Origin: Linyphia triangularis
Taxonomy: Eukaryota > Arthropoda > Arachnida > Araneae > Linyphiidae
Direction of reading: 5' to 3'
Assembly: GCA_963978545.1 (NCBI GenBank)
Contig: OZ021723.1
Coordinates: 96,357,002-96,421,001, forward strand
Length of the DNA: 64,000 bases
Position 1 is the first letter of the stretch; the number at the start of each line of letters is the position of its first letter. Shown here in pieces: positions 46,151-57,240 of this stretch. The position numbers and the translations under genes are program-made. The notes under the pieces are model-generated. The model made no database searches. It had not been told where the DNA came from and was given only the letters and a program-made list of their open reading frames with translations.

Positions 46151-49100
46151 TTCGCGGATGAGGAGTAACTTTATATTGAATATTATTTTCAAGGATTTGT
46201 GAATTGAAGTGTTAGGTTATTCTGGTGTGGTTTTGATTATATATAAATAATATAATCCATAAAAATAAAGTTTTTAATATAAATCCAATTGCCAATTTTT
46301 GTATTCATTAACATAGCACCGTTTCTGTTGTCAGAGTGTGCGTGTTTTTAATATTTAAAATTCGATACAAACACCATCTTTATCAGCAAAATATGCGGTA
46401 AACGACTTTTTAAAAAAATTTCAATAAAAATGAATCTGAATTTATGCACTCACATCGAAATATCTTTTATTTATTATTATTAAAACAATTTTATTATTTT
46501 TTTTTTTTTAAATAATTTTGGCAACAGGAAAGAGTATCTTCAATGATCGGTTAAAGGCAATTTCAGCGTGATTGGATGTGACGCAAAGGTTTATTAGTGT
46601 TCTGTAAAAGCGTTATTTTAGCGACAGTGGCATCATTCAAAATTTGATAGAATACATTGTCATCGACATCGAATCTGTCTGCCACGTTTCAGCCCGATTG
46701 GATGACGGTAAGGTTAGGCTTCCGTAGATTTCATCGACAAACATACACACACACAAAATCAAAAATAATATAAAGGATTTAAAAAAAAAAAAAAATAGTT
46801 CGGTATGGTGGCAGTTAGGAGAGTTATCGTATAACAATATTACAAATAAAAACAAAACATTGGGATTTGATATAAGTTATTTTATATTTGTCGTTTAATA
46901 ATGTTTGTAAGGAAGGTAAAAATGCTTGTTATATAATCATATTAAAAAAAAAAAATAAAAAAAAAATAAAAAAAAATAGAGGGGTCTATAAATGTGCATA
47001 AAAATTGCCAAATTTGTTCAATCAAATTAATTTCAAAATGACGCAACTCAATTTTACCAATATTTTTTTTAAAGGAGTGAAGAAAATACCACCTGGATTC
47101 GATTAGAAATCAATATAGTTTTACTTAGAAATTTAAGTGATCATATAAGTTTTGTTGATATCACACAGGAAGGGCCTTTTCAGATAACTCAAAATAATGA
47201 AAATACTACGTGGCTATTAGTGAGATTTGCCTTATCCTTCTTGTGATTTTAACACATCATTTCCTATTCATTATTACAACATCAAATGCTAAATAAAATA
47301 ATTTATGAACACATACAGTTCAGTGAAATTTTGTGTATAACCAGATGTTTAGTAACAATTAAACTCGAAACCCAACTTATCCACTAGATAAGTATAATTT
47401 AATTAAATATAAGCATTTACTGTATTTTCACTTTAACTCATTAACAGCCTCAAAACCTTTATAAACTATGTTCCTTAAAGGCATCTCGATAAAAGCCCCA
47501 CTCAGACACGAATGCGGGTTTAATTCCAAGCACAACTTATCATTCCCAGCCATGGTCTTGAAATCGGTTTCCATTGACTTTCTCATGTGAATAAATAGCC
47601 TTAAACTAAGATGACATATGAAAAGCTCTTCTTAACGAAGACACGTACAAAATGCCTCAGAGAAGGGGGGGAACTCCCAATCCGGAATGCGATATTTGCA
47701 TTTGAATTCCGGGTGACATTTGTATGTTTGTGTTTGGCATCGCTTAGAGAGTTTGACCCGATTTGAACAAAGTAGGGAATGCGTGGGTGGTCTAATGGAT
47801 AGTTCAGTGTTTATTTGGAGGGCATCCATTGGTAGTGCTGGTTCTAACATATAAGTTCAATTTTGTTAACTGGTTTGGGAGTTTAATTTTAATGAACGTA
47901 GATTGTATTAATTTTGATTAATGATGTCCGGATTAGATGGGCTACCCATCGACCTTTGTTGCGTAAGAAAAAGTTCGCCGATTATCGGATTTCTTTCCTG
48001 TTGCCAAAACGACAAACTCAATTTTGTAATTTACCGAGTGCTTGGCCATGACTTCTTTCCAGTTCAAAAGGGTTGTAAAGGGACGTACATTATTGCATAG
48101 ATTATTATTATCAAGTCGACCGTTGGTGAACTTTTTGTAGGTCATCACATTATTCTTTCAATTCAAATTATTATTCGATTTAAAAAAAAAATTTAAAGTG
48201 CATTTTCAATAAAGTTCGATGACTGGATCATTACCGAAAGCATTTTAATCAAGTTCAATTTAAAGGGCCACAGTCCATGATGTATTTATACATTTATTGT
48301 AAATGATGATGATGATAATACGAAATATATATTTAATTAATAGTTTATTAAAAAAATATTGGTAAAAGAAAGAAGTTTATAACTGGTAAAAATTTTGTCG
48401 CCGATAGAAAGTCAGCCAAGGGTTGACCGAATAATATGTGAGCACCTATATTATTTTATTTAAATATGCAATTATACTCATTGTTGGCGGATGTGAATTG
48501 GTAATACGTTTGAAAGCTATGAACAAAACATATTTATTCAACTGAGCACAGATGAAAATTTGACTCATTTGGAATGTGCAGTGTTTAAAGCTGTGACATC
48601 GTTGTCTGGCCGAAATAGGCTAAACAAGTTTATGGTCATTTACTTATCAGAGAAATGACTCTAAACTTTGTTAGAAACTATATTTATTAAAATATAAGTG
48701 CAAATTTCAAAATCTGATGATTCACGATAAGTTGATAGTATCACGATGTGGTTTTCACCAAAAAAAAAGTAGCTGAGCCATTACCACAGTAAAAAATGGT
48801 TTTTATCAATATATGGTATTCTAGGCATATTGGAGTAACTTGAGAGTTTTATTTTAAAATGAGGCGGGAGCAATAAAATAATGCTATAAAGGTCCACCTG
48901 TCGATAATTCAAAAGTTCATAATTTTTGTTAACTTTGCTACTTAAAGGAATATGTATCTTCAGTGACTTATTAGATTAGTAGAAAATCTGGAGAGAATTT
49001 GAAATCTTTCATCAGAGGATATATTGATAGAACAAGGAAAAAAAACTGCTAATTTATTTTGTTCGATAATAATTTATAAATATTTAAAAACGAAAATTGT

Positions 49101-49820
49101 AACAAATTCGTGATCCGGGCGATCAAAATGATTGTCGATTCGCAATTTTGGCTAAAAATATTGACCTCACCTTTGAAATATCTTCAGATCAATGTACGTA
49201 ACCTTTGTAAAAGGTAATCATTCCTTAATTGCAAAAACTATAACAAAACTATTCTAAAGTTAATTAAAGAATTTTTTTGGAAGGAAAAAGTATGTTTTGG
49301 TAAAATGAAATCTCTTTTCTCTCTTTACATATTTTTTTGTATACTGTTTTCCCCAACTAAATTGCCATAGAAATGATTTTTCATTCTTACTACCTTATAA
49401 GAAACGAAATTCTGACTAAGCTTGGAGGCCTTTGTAGCTACCAAAATTTTTGTTGAAACCGAATTGACCCCTAACCTCATACATGTTTCTACTTCCATAA
49501 TCAATTCAGTAGATCTGGGGCTGTCGCAAAGTACATTTTTCAACTTGATGGTCGAAAGGACTATGTAAAAATATATCATGTGTACATGTTTACATTTTTG
49601 AATCGTCTCCAATGTGTCATAATAGGCAACTTACAAAAGACGACCAATTTTTCAGACGGTTACCATATACCACCTTCATCTGATGTATGAGAACGTAAAA
49701 ACAAACTAATAATTGACTTAGGGCCGACGTACAGTTTATTCTGGGCCAAAACTATACCCTTGAGCTTAAAGCCAAAAGTTGAAAAAAAAAAAAAAAAAAA
49801 AGGTTATCAAGAGACCTCAC
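46151..49820. other. AT-rich intron, no gene recognised
   Basis: A-rich simple sequence lies at 46783-46795 and 46945-46979. Short open frames (47632-47850, 47942-48148 reverse, 49325-49612 reverse) have no recognisable domains. Confidence 0.4.
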
Positions 49821-50042
49821 CTTCTCTAGATCCTGCCAATGTCCTATCGCATTCGCCGAAGAACACCGTTGCCAGGTTGATGCCCTTCTGGCACGACCCT
49901 CGCCGCATCTCGCAGTCATTTCTGTAGGTAGTCCCATCACTGCCGCAGACCGGATCGTACGCGTCCGGACAATCGAACGCGCAGATGCAGTGGCCGTTCT
50001 CACATCTCGCTCCGTGCTTGCAGTGGACGTTCTGACACAGAT
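49821..50042 (-). CDS. AGRN: Agrin exon: complete follistatin-like (FOLN + Kazal) domain
   Basis: The 222-bp exon is bounded by a TTGCAG acceptor (before 50042) and a GTGAGG donor (after 49821), with phase 1 at both ends. It holds one ten-cysteine follistatin-like domain. An EGF-like FOLN part (L-C-Q-N-V-H-C-K-H-G-A-R-C, then G-H-C-I-C) is followed by a Kazal part (VCGSDGTTYRNDCEMRRGSC, then GEC). Agrin carries a string of such protease-inhibitor-like modules N-terminal to its laminin-EGF domains. The exon is clearly GC-richer than its surroundings. A long open frame over the same bases (49752-50048) is a different frame and is not the protein. Splicing to 44057-44293 creates an in-frame Glu codon. 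Confidence 0.93.
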
Positions 50043-51380
50043 CTGCAATGAATGGTGGAGATCATATAGTTATTCAATGGGGGAAATATTGATATTTTGA
50101 AGAAGAATGGATGGTACAGTATCAATGTGAAGATACGGAGTGTATCAGTTCCAAGGTTATATACCTATCGTAGGGCCGTTCCAACGGAAATAGGAAATAA
50201 TGTGTCATATATGGGACAGTTAGGTTAATGGTCCTATCATTGATAAAAGAAATAAAATTTTAGAATTACACATCTTACTTTTGAACTATGTGAATTATGT
50301 GCATTGTGAACTATATCAGTGTATATTTACTTTGGGATATCTAAATAATTTAATCCCTAAGCTGATACACTAGCAAATATAAATTTTGATTTTAGAAATT
50401 TAAATCTTAAGGTGGTATCCACAAAAGTTTCAAACTATTTATTTCTGTCAATTTTTCATCTCTTTGTCTCTATTTAAGTTCTTTTAGATAGCTGTCACCA
50501 TCTCTACCTTATGCTTTGTACCATAGTCTTCGACTGGATAAACAATTCGATGGACATTGGAATTCTTAACACGTGTCCTGATTGCAAGCCAAAGTATAGT
50601 CATACCATAATATTTATTGAAAAGGACAATGTATGCGAAATAAAGATATTTAGTTCATCATGACTTTTCCTTCAATGGAGAATTCCAGCAATTTTTTTTT
50701 TTTTTTTAATTTTTTTTCCTTCCAATTCTAAATGTTTTGAAAAGGCAATAAACACATACATTTCTGCTCGCTGCTCTTTTTCTTTTTTTAATTAGCAACT
50801 AAAAGTTCGCTAGTTAGTTTTGGGGCAAAAAACAATACATTCGGCTAGAAGCGAATGTGACGTCACTAAATCTCAAACAACTTGGCTTGAAACGCAGCAG
50901 CGGAAACTAGTTTTGCAAGTTTCTCGCAAATCACGCCAACGGGTACGGGATACAGCAATTGCCTACCAAACCCACGCCAAAAATTTGGCAGAAACTTTAC
51001 GATAACCACAGAAACGGAAGGATGTTTTGACATTCCAATATATCGCATCGTTTTGATCGGACTGCGATCGGACGAGGTTTTCGGTCGTTTTCTTTTCTTA
51101 ATATTTAAATAACTAATTTTTTAAAATAAATTTTGCTTGAGTATTTTGAATCAGAAAGAAATTCTTCATAAATATTAACTAATTTAACTCATTTTTAAAA
51201 AATGCAGGGAATCGTCTTTTGTAAGGAATAAAATAATCGAAAACGGAACGAGTGAAGACATCAACCAAGTAGCAAAACAATATTAGCCAATGTCAGAAAC
51301 TGGGGATCTAGAGGACTGGCCAATTTTGACCGAAACTTGAGCATCATTCAAAAATACGTGATATATATATATAAATACTT

Positions 51381-51471
<91 letters not shown>

Positions 51472-51785
51472 TACTTTATTTTCTTACGAACTGAATATTT
51501 CAATTTTAAAACAATGCATCAACATTTCAAAACTTACATCATTGGGTGAGGTGTCCAACATTGGGCGAGATTTACCAATATCTGTAACAAGGCCGGTTCC
51601 TCATTGGGATTGACCAGCGTTGTTGTGATACAGAGAAAAGTCCATTATACCAGTATACACGTAAGGCATTTTGTTTAGTATATAACTGTATTGATGTTTG
51701 AGTAAAGCACATATATCATTAAAGTGAACCACTTAGGTATATTAATTAAATAAATTATTTTCGGAACTATTATATTTATTCTTAC
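50043..51785. other. Intron between agrin exons; GC-richer patch and TA microsatellite
   Basis: 50816-51075 is of moderate GC content (GTACGGGATACAGCAATTGC) and unassigned. 51361-51468 is a (TA)n microsatellite in two runs. No coding sequence supported; the 61-aa frame at 50820 resembles nothing I know. Confidence 0.45.
51361..51468. repeat. (TA)n microsatellite
   Basis: A short TA run, then about 85 bases of uninterrupted TA repeats from 51384, ending in TATAGTG. The overlapping open frame with a long IYIYIY repeat is an artefact of this. Confidence 0.95.
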
Positions 51786-51900
51786 CACATGGACCACGTG
51801 ATCCGATCATCACATACTGCTCTTTTTCGCATGCTGCAACTCGCATCTCGCATTCGTTCTTATAGGTTACGCCATCAGTTCCACACACAACAGCATCCAC
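51786..51900 (-). CDS. AGRN: Agrin exon: C-terminal half of a follistatin/Kazal domain
   Basis: This is one coding exon of a secreted basement-membrane heparan-sulfate proteoglycan. It encodes VCGTDGVTYKNECEMRVAAC and ends at GPC, which is the Kazal core (C-G-T-D-G-x-T-Y-x-N-E-C) with four cysteines. The acceptor is AAAG before base 51900 and the donor is GTAAGA from 51785 downward. The exon is 115 bp, entering in phase 0 and leaving in phase 1. The six N-terminal cysteines of the domain must lie in an upstream exon, which I cannot find before the right edge, so that intron would exceed 12 kb. The exon joins in frame to 49821-50042. Family identity comes from the exon chain as a whole; alone it could belong to any Kazal protein. 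Confidence 0.85.
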
Positions 51901-51968
51901 CTTTACAAGAAATTAAAGACCAAAATTCAAATTAATAATTTTAATATCTGTTAAAAGGTGTAAATATA

Positions 51969-52729
51969 CAGGGTGGTCTTAAAGAAACTTTGCCGATTCA
52001 TGGATCTCTAGCGGCAGTTCCGCTCAACAGATTGAGACGAGATTTCAAGTATAGTTATTCAGAGGTATGAGCTCAAGATTCTGTGAATGACAACAAAATG
52101 GCGCTCACGGTTACGGTTATAGTTACAGAAACTCGAAATTTTTGAAGGGCGACACCTACTGTTTACTGTCGCAAAATGCTCAGCGTATGCGAAAACCCTA
52201 TAGAGCGTTGGAACGGTACGTGTATAACAAAAACGGACGTGTTATGCACGCACAAAAAAACAATTCTGGGAATGGCCAACATAAACACGATCGAGACACA
52301 CGGAGGAAACTTACGCATAGAAAATCTATAAAAGTGACTGTGATGGCCCCATGTAAACTTTGACCAATGTTATATGCAAATTTCCGCAGTGCGCCCCGAT
52401 CGCCGAGCTTTTTTTTTTTGTATAACGCGTCCCTTTTATGTGATACGCGTATCGTTCCGATTTTATTATTTATTTTATTTTATCGTTCCGTTTCTATTTA
52501 GGGTTTTTGCATGCACTGAGCATTTTGCTCACAGAATAAAAAAGGAGGTGTTGCCATTCGAAAATTTGAAGTTCTGTAACTCTAACCATAACCGTGAGCA
52601 TCAATTTGTTGCCATTCACGGAATTCCGACTTGATATCTTTGAATAACTATATCTGAAAACTTTTCTCGATCTATTGAACGGAACGGAAGCTAGAGGTCC
52701 ATATATTGCCAGTTTCCTTATGTACACTG
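51969..52729. mobile_element. CAGGGTGG foldback MITE, TA-flanked, copy 2
   Basis: Same family as 20071-20832, in the same orientation and 761 bp long. It starts TA-CAGGGTGGTCTTAAAG and shares AAACTTTGCCGATT, GTATAGTTATTCAGAGGTAT, AAAATGGCGCT and TAGGGTTTTTGCATGCACTG blocks. Its right terminus is eroded to ATGTACACTG before TA. It begins 69 bp upstream (5') of the Kazal exon that starts at 51900. Confidence 0.8.
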
Positions 52730-52985
52730 TACAGTACACTGTATTGTTTAAACAAAGTAGGGGGAAAAAACTTTGTTTCAAGTAATTTGGATATTTCGAA
52801 AACAAATTTTTTTACATTTTAAGATCAGTGATTAGCCGTTTTCTCTATTCAACAACAACATTTTTACTTTGCCAAAATAGAATTTTTTTTTTTTTTTTAA
52901 ATTTAAAATCAAAATTTGTTTTGGATGACTTGAATATTTTTCGTACGCGTGAGTAAAAATAGTGCTAAACTTTTGAGCAGATTAG

Positions 52986-53228
52986 TTATTTAAATTTATT
53001 GCACATGGTGAAATTAGGGGTTTAGAATTTGTCACTGACAATAGGACGCGAGGAAATGGGTGCAAATTGTTCAAATCTCAATTTAATAGGGAAGGGCGAA
53101 AACACTATTTTTACAATAGGATTATCAATGATTGGAATGATTTGCCAGCAAATGTTGTAAATTCAGAGAGCGTAAGGAGTTTTAAGAAACAGTTAGATAT
53201 GCACTGGGGGATCATCAATAGTCAATAA
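52986..53228 (+). pseudogene. CR1/L2-like LINE reverse transcriptase, C-terminal fragment
   Basis: One plus-strand frame reads HGEIRGLEFVTDNRTRGNG, then FYNRIINDWNDLP, SESVRSFKKQLDMHW and a TAA at 53226-53228. This is the typical end of CR1/L2-like LINE ORF2 proteins (N-R-x-I-N-D-W-N-x-L-P ... S-F-K-x-x-L-D-x-H-W). It is 80 residues long, preceded by an in-frame stop at 52983-52985, and too short for standard ORF tracking. The rest of ORF2 is absent, as expected for a 5'-truncated LINE copy. Confidence 0.8.
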
Positions 53229-53450
53229 TTGGATTACACTGGCTAGGTAAGTAACTTATATTTTGTACTTTGTATATATTTAATTTAGGTTATTTTGTTA
53301 CCATATTTGGTTACTTATGTTTGCGTACTGTTGGTTTTTTATAAAATTTGTCAGCTTGCATTATGTATTGTATTTTTCCAGTATGATTGTTAAACGCTGT
53401 GTCAACTTTGTGTATTGTATTGTATTATGTATATTGCATTGTATTATGTA
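53229..53450 (+). repeat. LINE 3' UTR, first part
   Basis: It follows the LINE stop codon and contains GTCAGCTTGCATTATGTATT, TTTTTCCAGTATGATTG and TGTGTCAACTTTGTGTATTG. The same blocks recur at 56150-56245 beyond the two nested elements, so the UTR itself holds a repeated unit of TGTATTG-rich sequence. Confidence 0.65.
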
Positions 53451-54534
53451 CTAGGGGGCTCCGCCCCCTGCTCGCTGACGCTCGCCAACCCCCTGAATTG
53501 CTATGCAATCCCCTTGACTCGCTTTGCTCGCCTCAAAATGAAGCATTTAAAATATGCCCTAGCAAAAAGCTATATCAACTGCATAATGCCATGAAATTGA
53601 AAACGTTTTGTTATTTATGAAAAGCCAGAATACTTGCCACGTCATTATCCTACGGCTATCAAGACGCGTTAAGCAGGGACAGTGTGGTAGCGTAGTAGAA
53701 AGTTCTTGGAAAACAACAAAAATGAACAGTATCGTACATATATTTAAAAAAGATCGGTATTTCATTGAACAATTACAAATTACGGGCTATCGTATGAAGC
53801 GCTAAAATAATTAAAGTTTTTAACGAAATTTCTTAACGAAGAAATCATATGTTCGCATAATCATTTTTGCGATACTTAGAAAATAAATTAAAACAGTGAA
53901 AGGCCAATTATCCGGCATTCAACAAACAGGAATTTTTTGAAAATCAAATTTGGCGAGAAAATTAGCCCTATTTCGCCAAAAGTTTTTTATTTATTTCATA
54001 TGAGATTTTGAAGTTGAGCGAGTGGTTTTATTCGTTATTTTGATAGTTTTCAATTTGTAATAGCTGAATTTGCACTGATTAGGTATGAATATAGGTTCAG
54101 ATTTACTGCACAATGCCTCTTAGCGACTTTTTGAAAGTTGGTGATTTGCAACCCGGCGTCCTCCGGAACATGCTCCAGCAGATAACTTTTCCGAAAAGTC
54201 TGGTTTATCCGGAATTCCAATCCAAAAGAAATATACTCATCTTGAATCTATTTATTCTTGCATCATCGTAACTATTAAATCAATACGTTTTAAATAGGCT
54301 ATAATTTTATCTGTAGACTGTAATAAGGAAAACCAAATATATAGCAAATCCAAGTTGTTGCTGTTGCCAGATGTATTAGTCAAATTTCAAAAGATATATT
54401 GTGATTGGCTGGATTGCTGAATTTGGGAATTTGTGCATAAAGTACATTTAGAAGATTTGTTTTAAGTCATTGCCATTCTGCTCACAGAAATACAGCCGAA
54501 TTTGGACGTTACGCAAGAGAATTATATATATAGA
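53451..54534 (-). mobile_element. Putative nonautonomous Helitron-type element
   Basis: Read on the minus strand the segment begins A|TCTATATATATAATTCTC and ends with the hairpin GGGGGCGGAGCCCCC, then CTAG|T. A TC start, a 3' hairpin, a CTAG end and insertion between A and T are the Helitron hallmarks. No Rep/helicase coding is present. The 1,084-bp segment interrupts the LINE 3' UTR. The hairpin is unusually close to the CTAG end (it overlaps the C), so a Helentron-type or other GC-hairpin element is an alternative. Confidence 0.5.
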
Positions 54535-54549
54535 TATTTTATGGTATTA

Positions 54550-56111
54550 CACTACGGGAAAAAAGTAGAAGGACAGTCATATTTTGTAATTTATGCTTTG
54601 TATTTCGATCCTCCTGATCTAAATTTCTTTTTTTATGTAGTTTGGCTATTTTTTCTTTTTTATAAATGAGTAAATTTTATCTACCACTAGTAAAAATTAA
54701 GGAAAACAGTACTTAACGATTTTTGGTGTGTGAAAAAAGTAGAAGGACACGTGCTAAAATAATTAGTTTTGGAATATTGTAAACCTCAAAGGTAGGTGTT
54801 TCATTCTTTTTAACTGTTTTTGTTAAGAAAAACATACTATTTTATTGAAAATCCGTCGTTTTCATCTTTTTAGAATACCTAGAGGAAAACCTTTAAGTGA
54901 GTTTGAAAAAGGACAAATTTATGCCTACAAAAACAATGGCAAAGGTGTGAGAGAGATTGCACGCCAGCTACATATTAGTCCAAATACTGTTTCAAACAAG
55001 ATAAGAAATCCTAGTAGTCAGGGAACCAAAAAGAAGACTGGCAGACCTAAAAAACTGACGCAACGCGATCAAAGAAAAATCATTCGGGAACTAAAAAAAG
55101 CGAATGGAAGTATTGCCAAAGCTCAAAATAATGCAGGCATCACACATGTTTCAAGAAGAACTGTCTACAACTATATAAAAAGGTCCGAAAATTTCGTATT
55201 CCGAAAAAGGAAGCACCATCCCAAATGGAATGAAAGGCACATTGAACACTGACTGGACTGGGCTAAAAACCACATGTTCTGGACGTCAGAATGAACCTCC
55301 GTTATATTTTCTGATGAGAAAAGATTTAATTTAGACTGTCCAGATGGCTACAAATACTATTGGCACTGTCTCGGTACTGAAGAAAAGGCTTATTCTACCC
55401 GACAGATGGGAGGAGGGAGTTTAATGATTTGGTTGGCAGTCGGGTACGGAGGAAGAACAAGCCTAGTGTTCCTGAGTGGCAGGCAGAAACACACAGATTA
55501 CATCCAAGTCTTGAATTCAGATCTCCTTCCCTACGGCATTGAGCTAGGCGGAAATGACTGGATTTTTCAACAGGTCGGAGCATCAATTCACACAGCTAAT
55601 GGGGTTAAAAATTGGTTTGCAGCAAATAATGTTCAGGTTTTGCCATGGCCTGCTAATAGCCCGGACCTCAACATTATAGAGAACATATGGGCAATGATTG
55701 TTCGTCGCGTTTACGCGGAAGGCAAGCAGTTTGAATCTATAGTTGAGCTTCGGAGAACTTTGAATTATGTATGGGACAATTTCTGCCAAACAGAAATTCA
55801 AACTTTATATGATTCGATGTTAAATCGAATTTTTGAAGTAATCAAAGCCAATGGTGGAAGAATTCCCTATTAATAAGACTTTTATTTGCATTATTTAGAA
55901 GTGTCCTTCTACTTTTTTCACAGAGTATGATGAAGTCAAAACTGATTTATTGCTGTACTTGACCTGCATTTTTTTGTTTCAATTTTCAGATACAGTTATC
56001 TGTTTGTATTTAGTAATTTAAAGTGTTACTCATTAAATTGCTATTGAAAAAAATCAGTGTTTTTTATTTATAAAAAAAACTCATGTGTCCTTCTACTTTT
56101 TTCACGCAGTG
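54550..56111 (+). mobile_element. Tc1-like transposon with double (IR/DR) terminal repeats
   Basis: The 1,562-bp element is flanked by TA (54548-54549 and 56112-56113). The outer ends are CACTACGGGAAAAAAGTAGA / CACTGCGTGAAAAAAGTAGA, each running on through AGGACA. The same GTGAAAAAAGTAGAAGGACA motif is repeated further in at about 54729-54750 (left) and 55901-55923 (right, inverted). Two binding-site-like copies per end is the IR/DR arrangement known from some Tc1 elements. A broken transposase lies at 54875-55873. Confidence 0.9.
54875..55873 (+). pseudogene. Tc1-family DD34E transposase, inactivated
   Basis: One frame encodes a paired-like HTH DNA-binding region (EFEKGQIYAYKNNGKGVREI, RQLHISPNTV), a GRPKK hook, a second HTH (HVSRRTVYNYIKR) and the DDE catalytic domain (VIFSDEKRFN, MGGGSLMIW, NSPDLNIIENIW). 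The usual start Met before PRGKPLS is ATA here (54875). TGA stops are at 55250-55252 and 55292-55294. The second catalytic Asp is Val (QQVGASIHT, codon 55574-55576). It lies 34 residues before the Glu, which still defines DD34E. Confidence 0.9.
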
Positions 56112-56472
56112 TATGTATATTGTATTGTATAATCCTGTAACTATTGTATATTGTGTCAGCTTGTATATATTGCTTGCATAATATATTGCATTTTTCCAGT
56201 ATTATTGTCAAACGTTGTGTCAACTTTGTATATTGCATTGTATTGTATTGTGTATATTGTATTGTATTATGTATATTGTATTGTATAATCCTGTAACGAC
56301 TGTATATGGTGTGCATGATCCTGTAACTAAGCTATATTGTATGTATGACGTGTAACTATCGTATGCAAATTATTTTCTATTTCTATATACGTGTATATAT
56401 ATATTTACTCGACCAACCCTGTTGAGCCTTGAGCCTTTCGTTGGTCTTAAAATTTGTATTTGTATTTGTATT
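56112..56472 (+). repeat. LINE 3' UTR, second part and tail
   Basis: TGTATATTGTATTGTATAAT repeats continue the sequence interrupted at 53450. It ends GCCTTTCGTTGGTCTTAAAA followed by (TTTGTA)n, a short microsatellite tail typical of CR1/L2-like LINE 3' ends. The reverse open frame over this region is a repeat artefact. Confidence 0.6.
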
Positions 56473-56629
56473 AAATTCTGTATACAAGACAATTTTACTT
56501 ACGATGAAACGAGAAAGTGATGGATTTCGTCTGAGGTAAATTTACTTGGTGATTACATACAGTATTTTAAGGTATACATTTACATTAGAAATTGCAAAAT
56601 TTGATTAAAGTATGCGTTTTTTTTTTTTT

Positions 56630-57240
56630 TTTAATATTCCTAAATTCATTATCTTTTAAATGATACCATTTACTTTCTGAGACTCTGATTACTTTTTAAA
56701 TTACAGTGGGGTTTGTGAACCTGTTTTGTATCCCAATTAAACTTTAAATTACATTTTGGCGTTATATGACTTTATGCCAACGTTCATAACTTCATTATAA
56801 ATGGTCTGATTTAAAAAATTCTAATTTTGTTTTGTAGACAATAGTTGTGAATGTGTTTTCATCTAGATTCTAATATATAGTGTTATAAACACATTTTTTA
56901 TACAGTTTTCAATCTTAGTTTTTTGTTAAAAACTACGTATTTTTTCAAAATTTTATTAAAAAAATTATATTTAAATAAACATCGAAGCCAAATTCACAAT
57001 TCTGTATGAAAACATGAGTCAATATAATATCTATTAATTGACATAAAAATCATTCCTCTAAGTTAATTAAAAAAAATTACGACCGTTCCAATAACATCGT
57101 AACTGGTGATTTTAATTACAATTAGCTAATTCAAAAATTATAGGAAAAAAATATATATATGAAAATGCATCATTTGTAATTCTGATTTATTCCCAAAAAG
57201 TATGAAATTAAAACATAAAAATTAAAGAAAATCATATCAA
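56630..57240. repeat. Interspersed repeat (family R), inverted relative of 34460-35095
   Basis: Contains ATGATACCATTTACTTTCTG, AGACTCTGATTACTTTTTAAA, ATGACTTTATGCCAACG and TTTTGTAGACAATAGTTGTG in the order expected for the reverse complement of 34460-35095, at roughly 75-85 percent apparent identity by eye. Noncoding; preceded by a T run at 56618-56632. Confidence 0.7.

Noticed and set aside
49752..50048. 98-aa reverse open frame over the Kazal exon
   Set aside because: It is a shifted reading of the agrin exon 49821-50042. The follistatin-like cysteine pattern, splice sites and phase all belong to another frame.
56485..56530. Small exon-like segment on the minus strand (TTTACCTCAG acceptor, GTAAGT donor, about 28 bp)
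   Set aside because: It would have to supply six cysteines of the first Kazal half, but its translation has none. It lies next to the LINE tail and looks like a chance pair of splice-like motifs.
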